Shown piece after piece: positions 15,980 to 24,264 of a stretch of DNA of 34,568 nt. Numbering within the stretch: position 1 is the first letter of the stretch; each line of letters starts with the position of its first letter. Below the pieces are notes generated by a model, which did no database searches, was not told the DNA's origin, and worked only from the letters and a program-made list of their open reading frames with translations. Made by a program: the position numbers and the translations under genes. This stretch comes from UBA4923 sp964606165. GTDB lineage: Bacteria; Bacillota; Clostridia; Saccharofermentanales; DTU023. The DNA is taken from the NCBI GenBank assembly GCA_964606165.1, contig CAZSFQ010000015.1, positions 1 to 34,568 on the forward strand. Direction: 5' to 3'.

Positions 15980-16918
15980 ATGGACATATTAGATCTCAAC
16001 CAGGCCATCGAAAAAGGACGCGTCTCGCGCGGACCCGTCCTCATTAACAACAAACCCGACCTGCGCTCAGGCAAGCGGGACGATTACATGACGGGCGAAT
16101 TCTATTTGCGGGGTCGAACATTTCCTTTCCGGATCTGGGACAAGGGTATTTACGATATCGTGATTGAATACGGACCCGGGATCTACATCGCGGAGACGGT
16201 GGGGTCCGAATTCAACGGCCCCTATCTGACGGTTCGCGGCATCGACCTCTACCCGGGCAGCGACCTCACCCGAAACGATTTTATGGGCGGTATCCCCCGC
16301 CAGCAATTGATGGAGGGCCTGGAGGACATCAAGAGAAGGCTTACCGCGACCGGCGTTTCAGATACATGCTGGGAGCTGGTCAATCTTGCCCTGGCCCAGC
16401 CCGCGCTCGAAGGCCGCTTCTTCATCGAAGGCGCGGCCGTGCGCCACCACGACAATGTGATCGGAGGCCTGGCCCATCACACAACCAAGATGCTTCGCAT
16501 TCTCGCGGCTCTTTTGGAAAATAATCCGGAGCTGCAGGAGAGCGCCGATTTACTGACCTTTTCCGTTTTCATGCACGACATCGGGAAAATTTTCGAGTAC
16601 CGGGATCTTGACCTGTCGGAGTTCTGGTTCGCCAACCATCGTGTCCGGGGCATTGAATTTTTGACAGAAATCAGAGACGAGATTATTTCGCGCTACGATG
16701 AAGGTTTTTACAGGCAGATTCAGTCGGTCATCGCGGGACACCACGGTCAGTACGGTGACCGCCCCACCACGGTCGCGGCTGCCATCGTCCATTACATTGA
16801 TGTGCTGGAGAGCCAGACAACCGAACTGGTCAGGGAACAGCTGAACGCCCCCGGCGGCAAGATCAGGCACCCCGACTTCGGCTTCCTGCAGGAAATTCCC
16901 ACAATAGAAAAAGAATAA
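15980..16918 (+). CDS. YhaM-like OB-fold/HD-domain 3'-5' exoribonuclease
   Basis: This 312-residue protein has an N-terminal OB-like nucleic-acid-binding region and an HD phosphohydrolase domain. H156/H157, the GGLAHHT segment and HDIGK (H199, D200) form the metal site, and AGHHGQYG follows. This is the layout of YhaM and CBF1-type 3'-5' exonucleases of Bacillota. It probably trims RNA, and perhaps DNA, in the cytoplasm. A strong AAAGGAG site precedes the ATG, 29 bases after the ABC gene, so it is probably read from the same message although functionally unrelated. It is somewhat divergent in the first 100 residues. Confidence 0.85.
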   Translation: MDILDLNQAIEKGRVSRGPVLINNKPDLRSGKRDDYMTGEFYLRGRTFPFRIWDKGIYDIVIEYGPGIYIAETVGSEFNGPYLTVRGIDLYPGSDLTRNDFMGGIPRQQLMEGLEDIKRRLTATGVSDTCWELVNLALAQPALEGRFFIEGAAVRHHDNVIGGLAHHTTKMLRILAALLENNPELQESADLLTFSVFMHDIGKIFEYRDLDLSEFWFANHRVRGIEFLTEIRDEIISRYDEGFYRQIQSVIAGHHGQYGDRPTTVAAAIVHYIDVLESQTTELVREQLNAPGGKIRHPDFGFLQEIPTIEKE

Positions 16919-16952
16919 AAAGACCGCCCCCCTGCCAGAGAAAAGGGGGCGG
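16908..16952 (-). terminator. Intrinsic terminator of the SPFH/zinc-ribbon gene
   Basis: CCGCCCCC (16924-16931) pairs with GGGGGCGG (16945-16952) around a 13-base loop. On the minus strand the stem is followed by TCTTTTTATTC, a good U-run, placed just after the stop at 16984. On the plus strand there is no U-run, so the hairpin works chiefly for the minus strand. Confidence 0.8.
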
Positions 16953-16983
16953 CCCGCCAATGATGACTTGATTGTCGTTTTGT

Positions 16984-18339
16984 TTATTCGTCGCTTTCCG
17001 GCGCTTTTTCCCCGCCTCCGACCAGGTCCGCTTCGTCGAAGACATCACCGCAGTCAGGGCAGAACTTGGGCGGTGTGGTCGGGTCTTCAGGTTCCCAGCC
17101 GCACTTGTTACAGCGGTAATGCTTGACAACCGGTTGGGGCTTGCCGCAGTTCTCACAGAACTTGCCGGTATTGGTGGTCCCGCATTCACAGGTCCATTCG
17201 GCCACTTCCGGCTTGGGTGTCCCGCAATTGGCGCAGAATTTGCTGGTGTTGTCGGCCTTGCCGCACTCCGGGCATTTCCAGACGGGTAGCTCCGTCACTC
17301 CGACGGGAACCGGCGCCTGGGCCTGCTGCTGCGCTCCCTGCTGGAACAACTGGCCTGCCTGGCCGCCGCCGGCCATCTGGGCCATGTTCATTCCCGCGAA
17401 AGCCATGAAGGGGCCTGCGCCTTCGTTGGAAGCCGCGGCGCGCATGGCATCGGCCTGGGCACCGACCAGTCCGGCTGCCGCCATGGTCGGGTCGCGGAAG
17501 ACGGCGCTCTTTTGGAGCTCTTTGATCATCTTCTCGTCTTCCTCGGAGGCCTTGACCGACTGGAGTCCAACCGACACGACCTTGATGCCGCGCAGGTTGC
17601 CCCACTTCTCCGACAGGACTTCGTTCAGGGCATTGGCAATATCCTCCGTGTGACCGGGCAATTCGCTGTAACGGACACCCATGGCCGAGATCTTGGCAAA
17701 GGCCGGCTGAAGAGCATTCATGAGCTCTGCCCGGAGCTGGTCATCCATGCGGCCTCGCGTGTAAGGCTCTTCCACATTGCCTGACACATTGGTATAGAAC
17801 AGCAGCGGATCCTCGATCTTGTAGGAATACTCGCCGAAAGCCTTGATGGCAATGTCGACATCGAGTCCGATATTCTTGTCAACCACGCGGAAGGGAACGG
17901 CGTTGGCCGTGCCGAACTTATTGTTCATCATTTCCTTGGTGTTGAAGTAATAGACGCGCTGATCCTTGCCCGTATCGCCGCCCATGGTGAAACGGTGACC
18001 GATCTTTTTAAAGGTCGCCAGGATGTTTTTTCCGAGCGGACCATAGAAAAGGGAAGGTTCCGTCGATGTGTCGTAAACGTACTCGCCGGGCTCGGCGCTG
18101 AGATCAACGACCCGGCCCTGCTCAACAATGATCATGCATTGACCGTCATTGACGGCGATGATGGATCCGTTTGAGATGATGTTGTCCTCGCCCTTGACAT
18201 TGCTGCTGCGCGAGGAGGTGCGTTTTTGGCCTTTTTTGACGATCACGTCGTCAGCCAGCGCGTCGCTGTAGAAAAATTCGCGCCACTGGTCGGCCAGCAC
18301 TCCGCCGATCGCGCCGCCTGCTGCTTTCAGTAAGCCCAT
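16984..18339 (-). CDS. SPFH-domain protein with C-terminal zinc ribbons (YdjI-like)
   Basis: This 451-residue protein is of the SPFH/virion-core-like family exemplified by Bacillus YdjI. Residues 1-about 290 form the SPFH domain, with the typical opening MGLLKAAGGAIGGVLADQWREFF. A Gly/Ala/Gln/Met-rich linker (about 290-350) leads to three zinc ribbons near 355-435: CPECG...CANCG, CECG...CENCG and CNKCG...CPDCG. Relatives act as membrane-associated scaffolds, often in stress or membrane-fluidity responses; the ribbons probably bind protein or nucleic acid partners. AAAGGAG precedes the ATG by six bases. A possible extended -10 (TG-G-TAAGAT, near 18437-18429) lies upstream. Confidence 0.9.
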   Translation of the reverse strand: MGLLKAAGGAIGGVLADQWREFFYSDALADDVIVKKGQKRTSSRSSNVKGEDNIISNGSIIAVNDGQCMIIVEQGRVVDLSAEPGEYVYDTSTEPSLFYGPLGKNILATFKKIGHRFTMGGDTGKDQRVYYFNTKEMMNNKFGTANAVPFRVVDKNIGLDVDIAIKAFGEYSYKIEDPLLFYTNVSGNVEEPYTRGRMDDQLRAELMNALQPAFAKISAMGVRYSELPGHTEDIANALNEVLSEKWGNLRGIKVVSVGLQSVKASEEDEKMIKELQKSAVFRDPTMAAAGLVGAQADAMRAAASNEGAGPFMAFAGMNMAQMAGGGQAGQLFQQGAQQQAQAPVPVGVTELPVWKCPECGKADNTSKFCANCGTPKPEVAEWTCECGTTNTGKFCENCGKPQPVVKHYRCNKCGWEPEDPTTPPKFCPDCGDVFDEADLVGGGEKAPESDE

Positions 18340-18484
18340 TTCATTCTCCTTTATTCTCTTTTATTCCAATAGACTGTCGGTTGAAGCCCGCCCTAAACGG
18401 TGCTGTCACGCCACATGGGATCTTTGACATCTTACCACACGGCGCCCGCTTTCTTCCGCCGGTCCTTTACGCGGAACACAGGTA

Positions 18485-19915
18485 TCAGTTGGTCTTGTTT
18501 ATCCTCTGCAGGATGGCCCGGGCAGCGTGTATACCGCTCGCCCCCGCCTGGGAAAGACCCCTGGTAATGCCGGCTCCGTCACCAATGGCAAAGAAGTTGC
18601 GCAGGCCGGTCTCGAACTCCCTGGTCAGCTCCAGGCGGGCGCTGTAGAACTTGACTTCAACCCCGTAAAGGAGGGTGTCAGCATTGGCCGTTCCGGGCGC
18701 CAGTTTGTCGAGGGTCTCCAGCATTTCAATTATGTTGTCCAGATGTCGTTTGGGAAGGGCCAGGCTGAGGTCGCCGGGTGTCGCCTCCAGGGTCGGCCGG
18801 ACAAAGCTCTTGGACATCCTGTGCTCATTGGTCCGCCGCCCGTCACGGAGGTCACCGAGCCGCTGAACCATGACACCGCCGCCCAGCATATTTGAAAGCG
18901 ACGCGATGTGCTTGCCGTAGCGGTAGGGTTCCTTGAAGGGTTCGGTGAAGCGGTTACTGACCAGAAGCGCGAAGTTGGTGTTGTCGCTTCGCAAGGCCGG
19001 GTCATCGTAGCTGTGGCCGTTCACTGTAATGATGCCGTCGGTATTTTCCGTCACGACATAGCCGTAGGGGTTCATGCAAAAAGTGCGGACAATGTCATTG
19101 TAACAGCGTGTCATGTACTTGAGTTTGGCTTCATACATGGCATCTGTGATCTCCTTGAAGACAAGGGCGGGCAGTTCAACTCTCAGCCCCAAATCGACTT
19201 GGTTGTTGATCATGGGCAGGTGAAGCGCCCGGCAAACGTCGCTGAACCATTCAGCCCCCGAACGGCCGGGAGCCGCGATCAGAATGTCGCAGGCGACATT
19301 GCCCTTTGACGTCTCAAGCTGGTAGGAATCCGGAGTGACGCCGTTCAGATGATCGACGGGCTTGCCGTCCTTGATGGGAATGATCTTTCCCACCTCGGTC
19401 CTGCAGGACAGCTCCACGCGCTCATTGAGCCAGTCGTAGATCTTTTCCAGGATCCTGCGGTTGTTTTCAGTCCCCAGGTGTTTGACACGGGCGTTCAAAA
19501 GATGGATGTCATAGGAGAGGGCCCGGCGTCCAATGGCTTCCGCCTCCGGCGTGGCCGTCGAGTAGATCTCACTGGTCGCGCCGAACTGCCGGTTGACCGC
19601 GTCGACATCGTCAATCAGCTCGAGCACCTTGGACGATTCCAGGTAATCGGTCAGCCAGCCGCCGAATTCGGTCGTGTAATTGAATTTCCCGTCTGAAAAA
19701 GCGCCGGCGCCGCCAAAGCCGCGCATGATGGCGCAGGGTTTGCAGTTAATGCATTTTTTAACTTTCCCTTCCAGGATTGGACACTGGCGCGATGCGATGG
19801 GATCACCCTGATCCAGCAAGAGGACCTTCAGGTCAGGCCTCTTGGTGATGAGTTCGTAGGCCGCGAAAATCCCCGCAAGGCCGGCACCAATAATAGCTAC
19901 ATCTGCTTTTTTCAT
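18485..19915 (-). CDS. FAD-dependent dehydrogenase (COG2509-like)
   Basis: This 476-residue flavoprotein has an N-terminal dinucleotide-binding motif GAGLAG (residues 10-15) and the C-terminal FAD motif FFAIGDGAGITRGLSQAGASG. Four cysteines (C45, C55, C58, C61) lie in the segment QCPILEGKVKKCINCKPC just before a GFGGAGAFSDGK loop. They may hold a metal or Fe-S cluster. The family is the uncharacterised FAD-dependent dehydrogenases widespread in anaerobes, related to glutamate synthase-type and HI0933-like proteins; the substrate is unknown. The start is ATG 19915 with AAGGAGG eleven bases upstream; open frame continues to 20131 but without family features. Confidence 0.88.
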   Translation of the reverse strand: MKKADVAIIGAGLAGIFAAYELITKRPDLKVLLLDQGDPIASRQCPILEGKVKKCINCKPCAIMRGFGGAGAFSDGKFNYTTEFGGWLTDYLESSKVLELIDDVDAVNRQFGATSEIYSTATPEAEAIGRRALSYDIHLLNARVKHLGTENNRRILEKIYDWLNERVELSCRTEVGKIIPIKDGKPVDHLNGVTPDSYQLETSKGNVACDILIAAPGRSGAEWFSDVCRALHLPMINNQVDLGLRVELPALVFKEITDAMYEAKLKYMTRCYNDIVRTFCMNPYGYVVTENTDGIITVNGHSYDDPALRSDNTNFALLVSNRFTEPFKEPYRYGKHIASLSNMLGGGVMVQRLGDLRDGRRTNEHRMSKSFVRPTLEATPGDLSLALPKRHLDNIIEMLETLDKLAPGTANADTLLYGVEVKFYSARLELTREFETGLRNFFAIGDGAGITRGLSQAGASGIHAARAILQRINKTN

Positions 19916-19926
19916 CTGAACCCCAA

Positions 19927-19947
19927 CCTCCTTGTTTTTCGTGGAGG
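19927..19947 (-). promoter_or_regulatory. Possible Shine-Dalgarno-masking hairpin of the FAD dehydrogenase
   Basis: In the minus-strand leader CCTCC (19947-19943) is complementary to GGAGG (19931-19927), the ribosome site of the gene, with an A-rich 11-base loop between. If transcribed, the 5-bp hairpin would partly hide the site. It is short and could be chance. Confidence 0.3.
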
Positions 19948-20022
19948 ACCCGTTTATGATAGCACGCTTATGAAGTAAACTGTGGCCAAACATTTTTTCT
20001 TTTGCAAGGAGCAGACAGTGAG

Positions 20023-20733
20023 ATGGGAGAAGACCGGCATGACCGCACACGGCTGCTATGGCCCCATGCGGCCATAGAAATACTGGGCAGTAAAACAGTT
20101 CTTGTCGCTGGACTCGGAGGGGTCGGGTCATGGGCTGTTGAAGCCCTGGCGCGCGCGGGGATCGGCAGGCTCATCCTGGTCGATTCTGATGTCATCTCGC
20201 CGTCCAACCTGAACCGCCAGCTCTACGCGCTTGAAAGCACGATCGGACAGCCAAAATGCCATGTAGCAGCCAGCCGCCTCAAGGATATCAATGCCTCCAT
20301 CCAGGTCATCTGCTTCAGGGAACGCCTCGAACCGGGCGGAGCTGGCAGTTTGCTGGACCGTTGCCCTCCTGTCGACTACATCGTCGATGCCATCGATTCG
20401 ATTGCCGCCAAGGTCGACCTCATCGCCACGGCCCACCGCCGCGGCATCCCCGTCATCTCAGCCATGGGCACGGGCAACCGCCGGGATCCCTCACGCCTTC
20501 TTGTCACTGATCTGGCCGGCACACAAGGGGATCCTCTGGCCCGCCGTGTCCGTCATGGCCTGAAAAAATACGGCATCGAAAAGGTCAAGGTCATTTTTTC
20601 AAAGGAAACACCTGTCAAGCCGGATGGGACTTCGCAGGCTGTGGGGAGCACGCCCACCGTGCCGCCGGTAGCCGGCTTTCTTATCGCTTCAGAAGTGATC
20701 GGCGATCTTGTGCCCTCCGCAAAAAGCGGATGA
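20023..20733 (+). CDS. tcdA: tRNA threonylcarbamoyladenosine dehydratase (TcdA/CsdL-like, E1 family)
   Basis: This 236-residue ThiF/E1-like protein cyclises N6-threonylcarbamoyladenosine at position 37 of ANN-decoding tRNAs, using ATP. Diagnostic segments are VAGLGGVGSWAVEALARAGIG, VDSDVISPSNLNRQL, DAIDSI, SAMGTGNRRDPSRLLVTDLAGTQGDPLARRVR and FSKETP. These are close to the TcdA subgroup rather than MoeB or ThiF. The ATG at 20023 is chosen with AAGGAG eleven bases upstream; a TTG at 20002 would add seven residues. The 3' end overlaps the convergent permease gene by 53 bases. Confidence 0.9.
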   Translation: MGEDRHDRTRLLWPHAAIEILGSKTVLVAGLGGVGSWAVEALARAGIGRLILVDSDVISPSNLNRQLYALESTIGQPKCHVAASRLKDINASIQVICFRERLEPGGAGSLLDRCPPVDYIVDAIDSIAAKVDLIATAHRRGIPVISAMGTGNRRDPSRLLVTDLAGTQGDPLARRVRHGLKKYGIEKVKVIFSKETPVKPDGTSQAVGSTPTVPPVAGFLIASEVIGDLVPSAKSG

Positions 20734-21526
20734 GCGAAAAAAGCAGGAAGCAGCCGGCATTGACAAGAACGATGACCGGGCCGGACGGCAGGTCGAGGCC
20801 GTAGGATAAAAAGAGTCCTGTCGCGAAGCAGACCAGGGACGAAAGGGCCGAGACCATGGTCACCCCCTTGAAACTCCCGCAGAGCCGCATGGCTGACAGG
20901 GGGGGAAAGATGATCAGGCTGGCGATCAGGATAGCTCCCATCATCCGCATCCCAAGGACAATGGTGACCGAAGCCAGAACGGCCAGCAGGCCGTTCCAAA
21001 GCCCCGCCCCTATCCCCGAGGCGCGGGCGAAGTTCTCATCAAAGGTCACAGCAAAGAGCTTGTTGTAAGAAAAGACGAAGATCAGGGCGACAGCAAGGGA
21101 AAGAGCAACTGCCATAGTCAGGTCGCCCCGCGTCATGGACAAAATGCTCCCGAACATGAAGCTGTATAAATCTGTATTCATCCCCTTGGTCAGTGAAATC
21201 ACGATGACACCCACCGCCATACTGGCGGATGAAAGCATGGCGATGGCCGCGTCCCCTCTTAGGCGGCCGCTGCTGCTCAGGCGTAAGAGCAAGAAGGCCG
21301 CAGCCATCACAACAGGAAGCGATACGAGCAGGGGGGAAGTGGAAAAAGCCACGGCGACTGCCAGGGCCCCGAAGGCGACATGGGAAAGACCATCGCCGAT
21401 CATGGCGTAGCGCGTCAGGACCAGGCTGGTCCCGAGCAGTGAGGCACACAAGGCAACAAGAGAGCCCCCGATCAAGGCGCGCAGGAGAAAGGAAAAAGAA
21501 AAGAAATCCACGAAAAAGCCGGTCAT
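20681..21526 (-). CDS. Metal ABC transporter permease (ZnuB-like)
   Basis: This 281-residue membrane protein of the ABC-3 metal permease family has about eight hydrophobic segments. The family motifs LTRYAMIGDGLSHVAFGALA near the N-terminus and GAILIASLIIFPPLSAMRL in the second half are clear. It carries zinc, or possibly manganese, across the cytoplasmic membrane with the ATPase and lipoprotein encoded just upstream. Its start overlaps the ATPase stop by four bases. The C-terminal 17 codons overlap the convergent tcdA gene, which could allow antisense interference. Confidence 0.93.
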   Translation of the reverse strand: MTGFFVDFFSFSFLLRALIGGSLVALCASLLGTSLVLTRYAMIGDGLSHVAFGALAVAVAFSTSPLLVSLPVVMAAAFLLLRLSSSGRLRGDAAIAMLSSASMAVGVIVISLTKGMNTDLYSFMFGSILSMTRGDLTMAVALSLAVALIFVFSYNKLFAVTFDENFARASGIGAGLWNGLLAVLASVTIVLGMRMMGAILIASLIIFPPLSAMRLCGSFKGVTMVSALSSLVCFATGLFLSYGLDLPSGPVIVLVNAGCFLLFSLIRFLRRAQDRRSLLKR

Positions 21527-22251
21527 TGATCCGCTCCGTCTGGCCGGTTCTTGCGGCCGGGAAGATAGGAAGCAACCAGTTCACTGTTCATGTAAGCCTC
21601 CGTGGTCCCGTAAAAGTAGTGTCCATAGCCCAGATGCAAAACATGCGTCGAATCGCGCGTCACGCAGTGGATATCGTGGGAGACCATGATAACCGTCACG
21701 CCGCTTTGATTCAGTTCCCGGATCAGGCGGTAAAAATCGTGCGAAACAATGGGGTCCAGGCCGGCAACCGGTTCATCCAGCAAAAGGAGTCCTTCAGCTG
21801 CGACCAGGGCCCGCGCGAGAAGAACGCGCTGGCGCTGCCCTCCTGAGAGCTCGCGAAATGAGCGGTATTCCATATCCTCCAGGGCCAGACGGCGCATGGC
21901 GGCAGTGGCCGCCTTGCGGTCCTCTCCCGTGTAGAAGGAAATCAAGCCGTGGCGGTTCAGCCTGCCCGACAGGACGATCTCCCGAACCGTCGCCGGAAAG
22001 TCACGCTGTTCAGGTATTTGCTGCGGCAAATAGCCGATCCGGTGCGAACGCAGGGCGTCACTGCGGCCAATGGCGCCCTCTGAGGGCTCTTTCAGGCCGA
22101 GCAAGCCGAGCAGGAGCGTTGTCTTGCCCGATCCGTTTTCGCCGATCACAGCAAGATAGTCGCCCTCGTCCAGGGTGAAGGACAGGTCGCTTACGACCAG
22201 GCGGCGGTCGTAGGCAAAGCCGACCCGGTCAAGTGTCAGCAGCCGGCTCAT
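21523..22251 (-). CDS. Metal ABC transporter ATP-binding protein (ZnuC-like)
   Basis: This 242-residue ATPase has Walker A GENGSGKT (K43), Q-loop YLPQQ, signature LSGGQRQRVLLARAL, Walker B LLLLDEPVAGLDP and H-loop VSHDIH. Its similarity to ZnuC and MntB-type ATPases and its four-base overlaps with both neighbours make it the engine of the importer. Confidence 0.94.
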   Translation of the reverse strand: MSRLLTLDRVGFAYDRRLVVSDLSFTLDEGDYLAVIGENGSGKTTLLLGLLGLKEPSEGAIGRSDALRSHRIGYLPQQIPEQRDFPATVREIVLSGRLNRHGLISFYTGEDRKAATAAMRRLALEDMEYRSFRELSGGQRQRVLLARALVAAEGLLLLDEPVAGLDPIVSHDFYRLIRELNQSGVTVIMVSHDIHCVTRDSTHVLHLGYGHYFYGTTEAYMNSELVASYLPGRKNRPDGADQ

Positions 22252-23240
22252 TCACCCAGGCCCTTGCGGAGGTTTTCCGCGTTCGCTTCCATGATCGAAA
22301 GATAGGTCACCCCACTCTCGATCTCCTCTTTTGAGACATTGTGGGCCGTGTGGAAGAGCAGTTTTTGGGCGCCTGTCTCTTCGGCCACCAGGTCAGCCAG
22401 CTTTTGGTTGGAAAACTCAATGTGGAAAATATAAGGAATCCCTTCCTCACGCACTCTTTCAATGATGGCTGCCACGGTCCGCGGTTTGGGATCGGTTTCC
22501 GCGGCACAGCCGGGAAATGCCGCTGTGTAGTCCAGGCTGTAGGCGGTCGTAAAATAGATCAGGGGAAAGCGGTCGGCCACAATAATCTCCCTGCGGGGCC
22601 CGGCCTCAACAATCGCTTTGAAAGTCTGGTCGAGCGCCCGCAGTTGATCGGCATAATGCCCGGCATTGGCGCGGTAATCGGCAGCGTGGCCGGGATCGGC
22701 CGCTTCCATACGGCCCGCGATCCCTTCCGCGATCCGGAGCGCGTTCATGGGGTCGGTCCAGATATGCTCGTCATAATGGTGAAGATGGGGCAAGGACTCT
22801 TCTTCATGCTCTTCTGCTTCGAGCACACCCTCTTCCGCCTCTTCGATTAATGACACATAGTCCATCATGCGGACGGTCTTGGCCGGATCGATCTCCGCGG
22901 CTTCCAGCAGGCGGTCAACCCAGGTATCCGACGGACCTCCGTTGTAGATAAACAAATCGCAGGACTTGATCCGGATAAGATCCTTGGGGGTCGGCTCATA
23001 AGTGTGGCTTTCCGAACCGGGCGGCAACAGCATGGACACCTGTACATGCCCGCCTCCTGCCTGGCGCGCGAAATCGAAGGGAGGAAAAGTGGTCGCGATG
23101 ACCTCGAGTTTTCCCTTTTGCGAACCGTTTCCAGCGGATGGGCCGCAGCCCGCAGCAAGAAGGACACTTGTGAGCAGGAAGAAAAGAAGCAGCGGCAGCC
23201 AGATGAGCTGATTCTTTTTGCCTTTAGCTTCCGCCGCCAT
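22248..23240 (-). CDS. Metal-binding lipoprotein of the ZnuABC-type importer (ZnuA-like)
   Basis: This 330-residue cluster A-I substrate-binding protein has an N-terminal signal and a lipobox-like AAGC (C32), so it is anchored to the outer face of the membrane. Family features are ATTFPPFDFARQ, MLLPPGSESHTYEPTPKDL, the IWTDPMNALRIAEGI loop, and FHIEFSNQKLADLVAEETGAQ. An acidic/histidine loop (EAEEHEEESLPHLHHYDEH) sits where ZnuA proteins carry their His-rich zinc-capture loop, so zinc is the likelier metal. GGAAGGG precedes the ATG. No clear Zur or Fur box is visible upstream. It may be read through from the preceding operon 53 bases away. Confidence 0.92.
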   Translation of the reverse strand: MAAEAKGKKNQLIWLPLLLFFLLTSVLLAAGCGPSAGNGSQKGKLEVIATTFPPFDFARQAGGGHVQVSMLLPPGSESHTYEPTPKDLIRIKSCDLFIYNGGPSDTWVDRLLEAAEIDPAKTVRMMDYVSLIEEAEEGVLEAEEHEEESLPHLHHYDEHIWTDPMNALRIAEGIAGRMEAADPGHAADYRANAGHYADQLRALDQTFKAIVEAGPRREIIVADRFPLIYFTTAYSLDYTAAFPGCAAETDPKPRTVAAIIERVREEGIPYIFHIEFSNQKLADLVAEETGAQKLLFHTAHNVSKEEIESGVTYLSIMEANAENLRKGLGE

Positions 23241-23293
23241 AGCCGGAGACCCTTCCTTTCAAGATAGAGTGTTCATAAACAGTCGCTACGGAT

Positions 23294-23635
23294 CTAGAAT
23301 ACCATCATGGCCGACCGGTAAAGCAAGAGTTCGGTCGCGATGGCAAAGGCACAGAAAGTTCCCGCGATGGCCAGCCGCGAAATGACCAGCCCCATGGGAA
23401 GTGGATCGGCCCTGCGTTCGACCAGCTTGAGCACGTAATGGAAGACAATATCGGCCGCCAGCCAGGCTGCCGGAATCAGGAAAACCTCCCACCGCGTTCC
23501 CTGCCTTTCAAGTATGGCAAGGGCGTAGTAGCGGGCCGCGACATTTTCCGGCATCAGGAAAAAGAGCGGGAGTGCCGTCAGAAAAGGCGCCAGCGCGAAA
23601 AACCAGTAGATTACGTAAACGGTGTCCTTCTTCAT
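23294..23635 (-). CDS. Small membrane protein, DUF1648-like
   Basis: This 113-residue protein has about three or four hydrophobic segments. The first one (VYVIYWFFALAPFLTALPLFFLMPE) and the following pattern resemble DUF1648/SdpI-like membrane proteins, though the match is by impression only. It starts at 23635, overlapping the methyltransferase stop by four bases (ATGA), so it is translated with that gene. A role as membrane partner or immunity-type protein for the upstream lipid-related genes is speculation. Confidence 0.65.
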   Translation of the reverse strand: MKKDTVYVIYWFFALAPFLTALPLFFLMPENVAARYYALAILERQGTRWEVFLIPAAWLAADIVFHYVLKLVERRADPLPMGLVISRLAIAGTFCAFAIATELLLYRSAMMVF

Positions 23636-24255
23636 CGCTTCACTGCGCAAAGCGCGACAAACACGCCGTCGCCATAGCCCTCGCGAACCTCCTGGACCAC
23701 ATTTTCAAAAGTATACACCGTTTGCCGGATTTTGGTTACTTCGAATCCCGCCAGGTCAAGCTGGTCAAGTACTTTCCTTGTTCCGCGAAAATAGGCGTCC
23801 CGGTAGAAGGGATCTTTGTCTCGTTCTTCCTCGTACACAGCGCCAAGCGGGGCATCAATATCGACATGCCCCATGACCAGGCTGCCTTTTTCCGAGAGAA
23901 CCCGGCGGCACTCATGCAGGGCGGGGGCCAGTTCTTCGAGATAGCAGTCGACCGTGATCATGAAGACCGCGTCGAAGGTCCCGTCATCGAAGGGCAGAGC
24001 CTCCGCGTAACCCTCGACCACTTCGATGCCCCGGTCACGGGCATAAGCCGCCATGGCCCGGGAAGGCTCGAGACCCAGCTTGACACCCAGCGCCTGGGCA
24101 AAACGCCCCGTCCCCACGCCTACCTCCAGCGCCCGGCTGAAAGACGGCGTCACCTGGCGGACCGCCTCAATCTCCGCTTCGAGAATCAGCGGATTCTCCT
24201 CAAACCAGGCGTCATATTCATCAGCCCGCTGGTTGAAGAGTTCCGTGCTTTTCAT
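23632..24255 (-). CDS. Class I SAM-dependent methyltransferase
   Basis: This 207-residue methyltransferase has SAM motif I LEVGVGTGRFAQALG, the acidic VEGYAEALPFDDGTFDAVF motif and a post-motif HECRRVLSEKGSLVMG, as in the UbiE/Methyltransf_11 group. The substrate is not predictable; small molecules and lipids are typical. It begins nine bases after the alpha-oxoamine synthase fusion stop and overlaps the next gene, so it sits in the middle of that operon. A tailoring role on the fusion's product is plausible. Confidence 0.9.
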   Translation of the reverse strand: MKSTELFNQRADEYDAWFEENPLILEAEIEAVRQVTPSFSRALEVGVGTGRFAQALGVKLGLEPSRAMAAYARDRGIEVVEGYAEALPFDDGTFDAVFMITVDCYLEELAPALHECRRVLSEKGSLVMGHVDIDAPLGAVYEEERDKDPFYRDAYFRGTRKVLDQLDLAGFEVTKIRQTVYTFENVVQEVREGYGDGVFVALCAVKR

Positions 24256-24264
24256 TGCTTCGTC

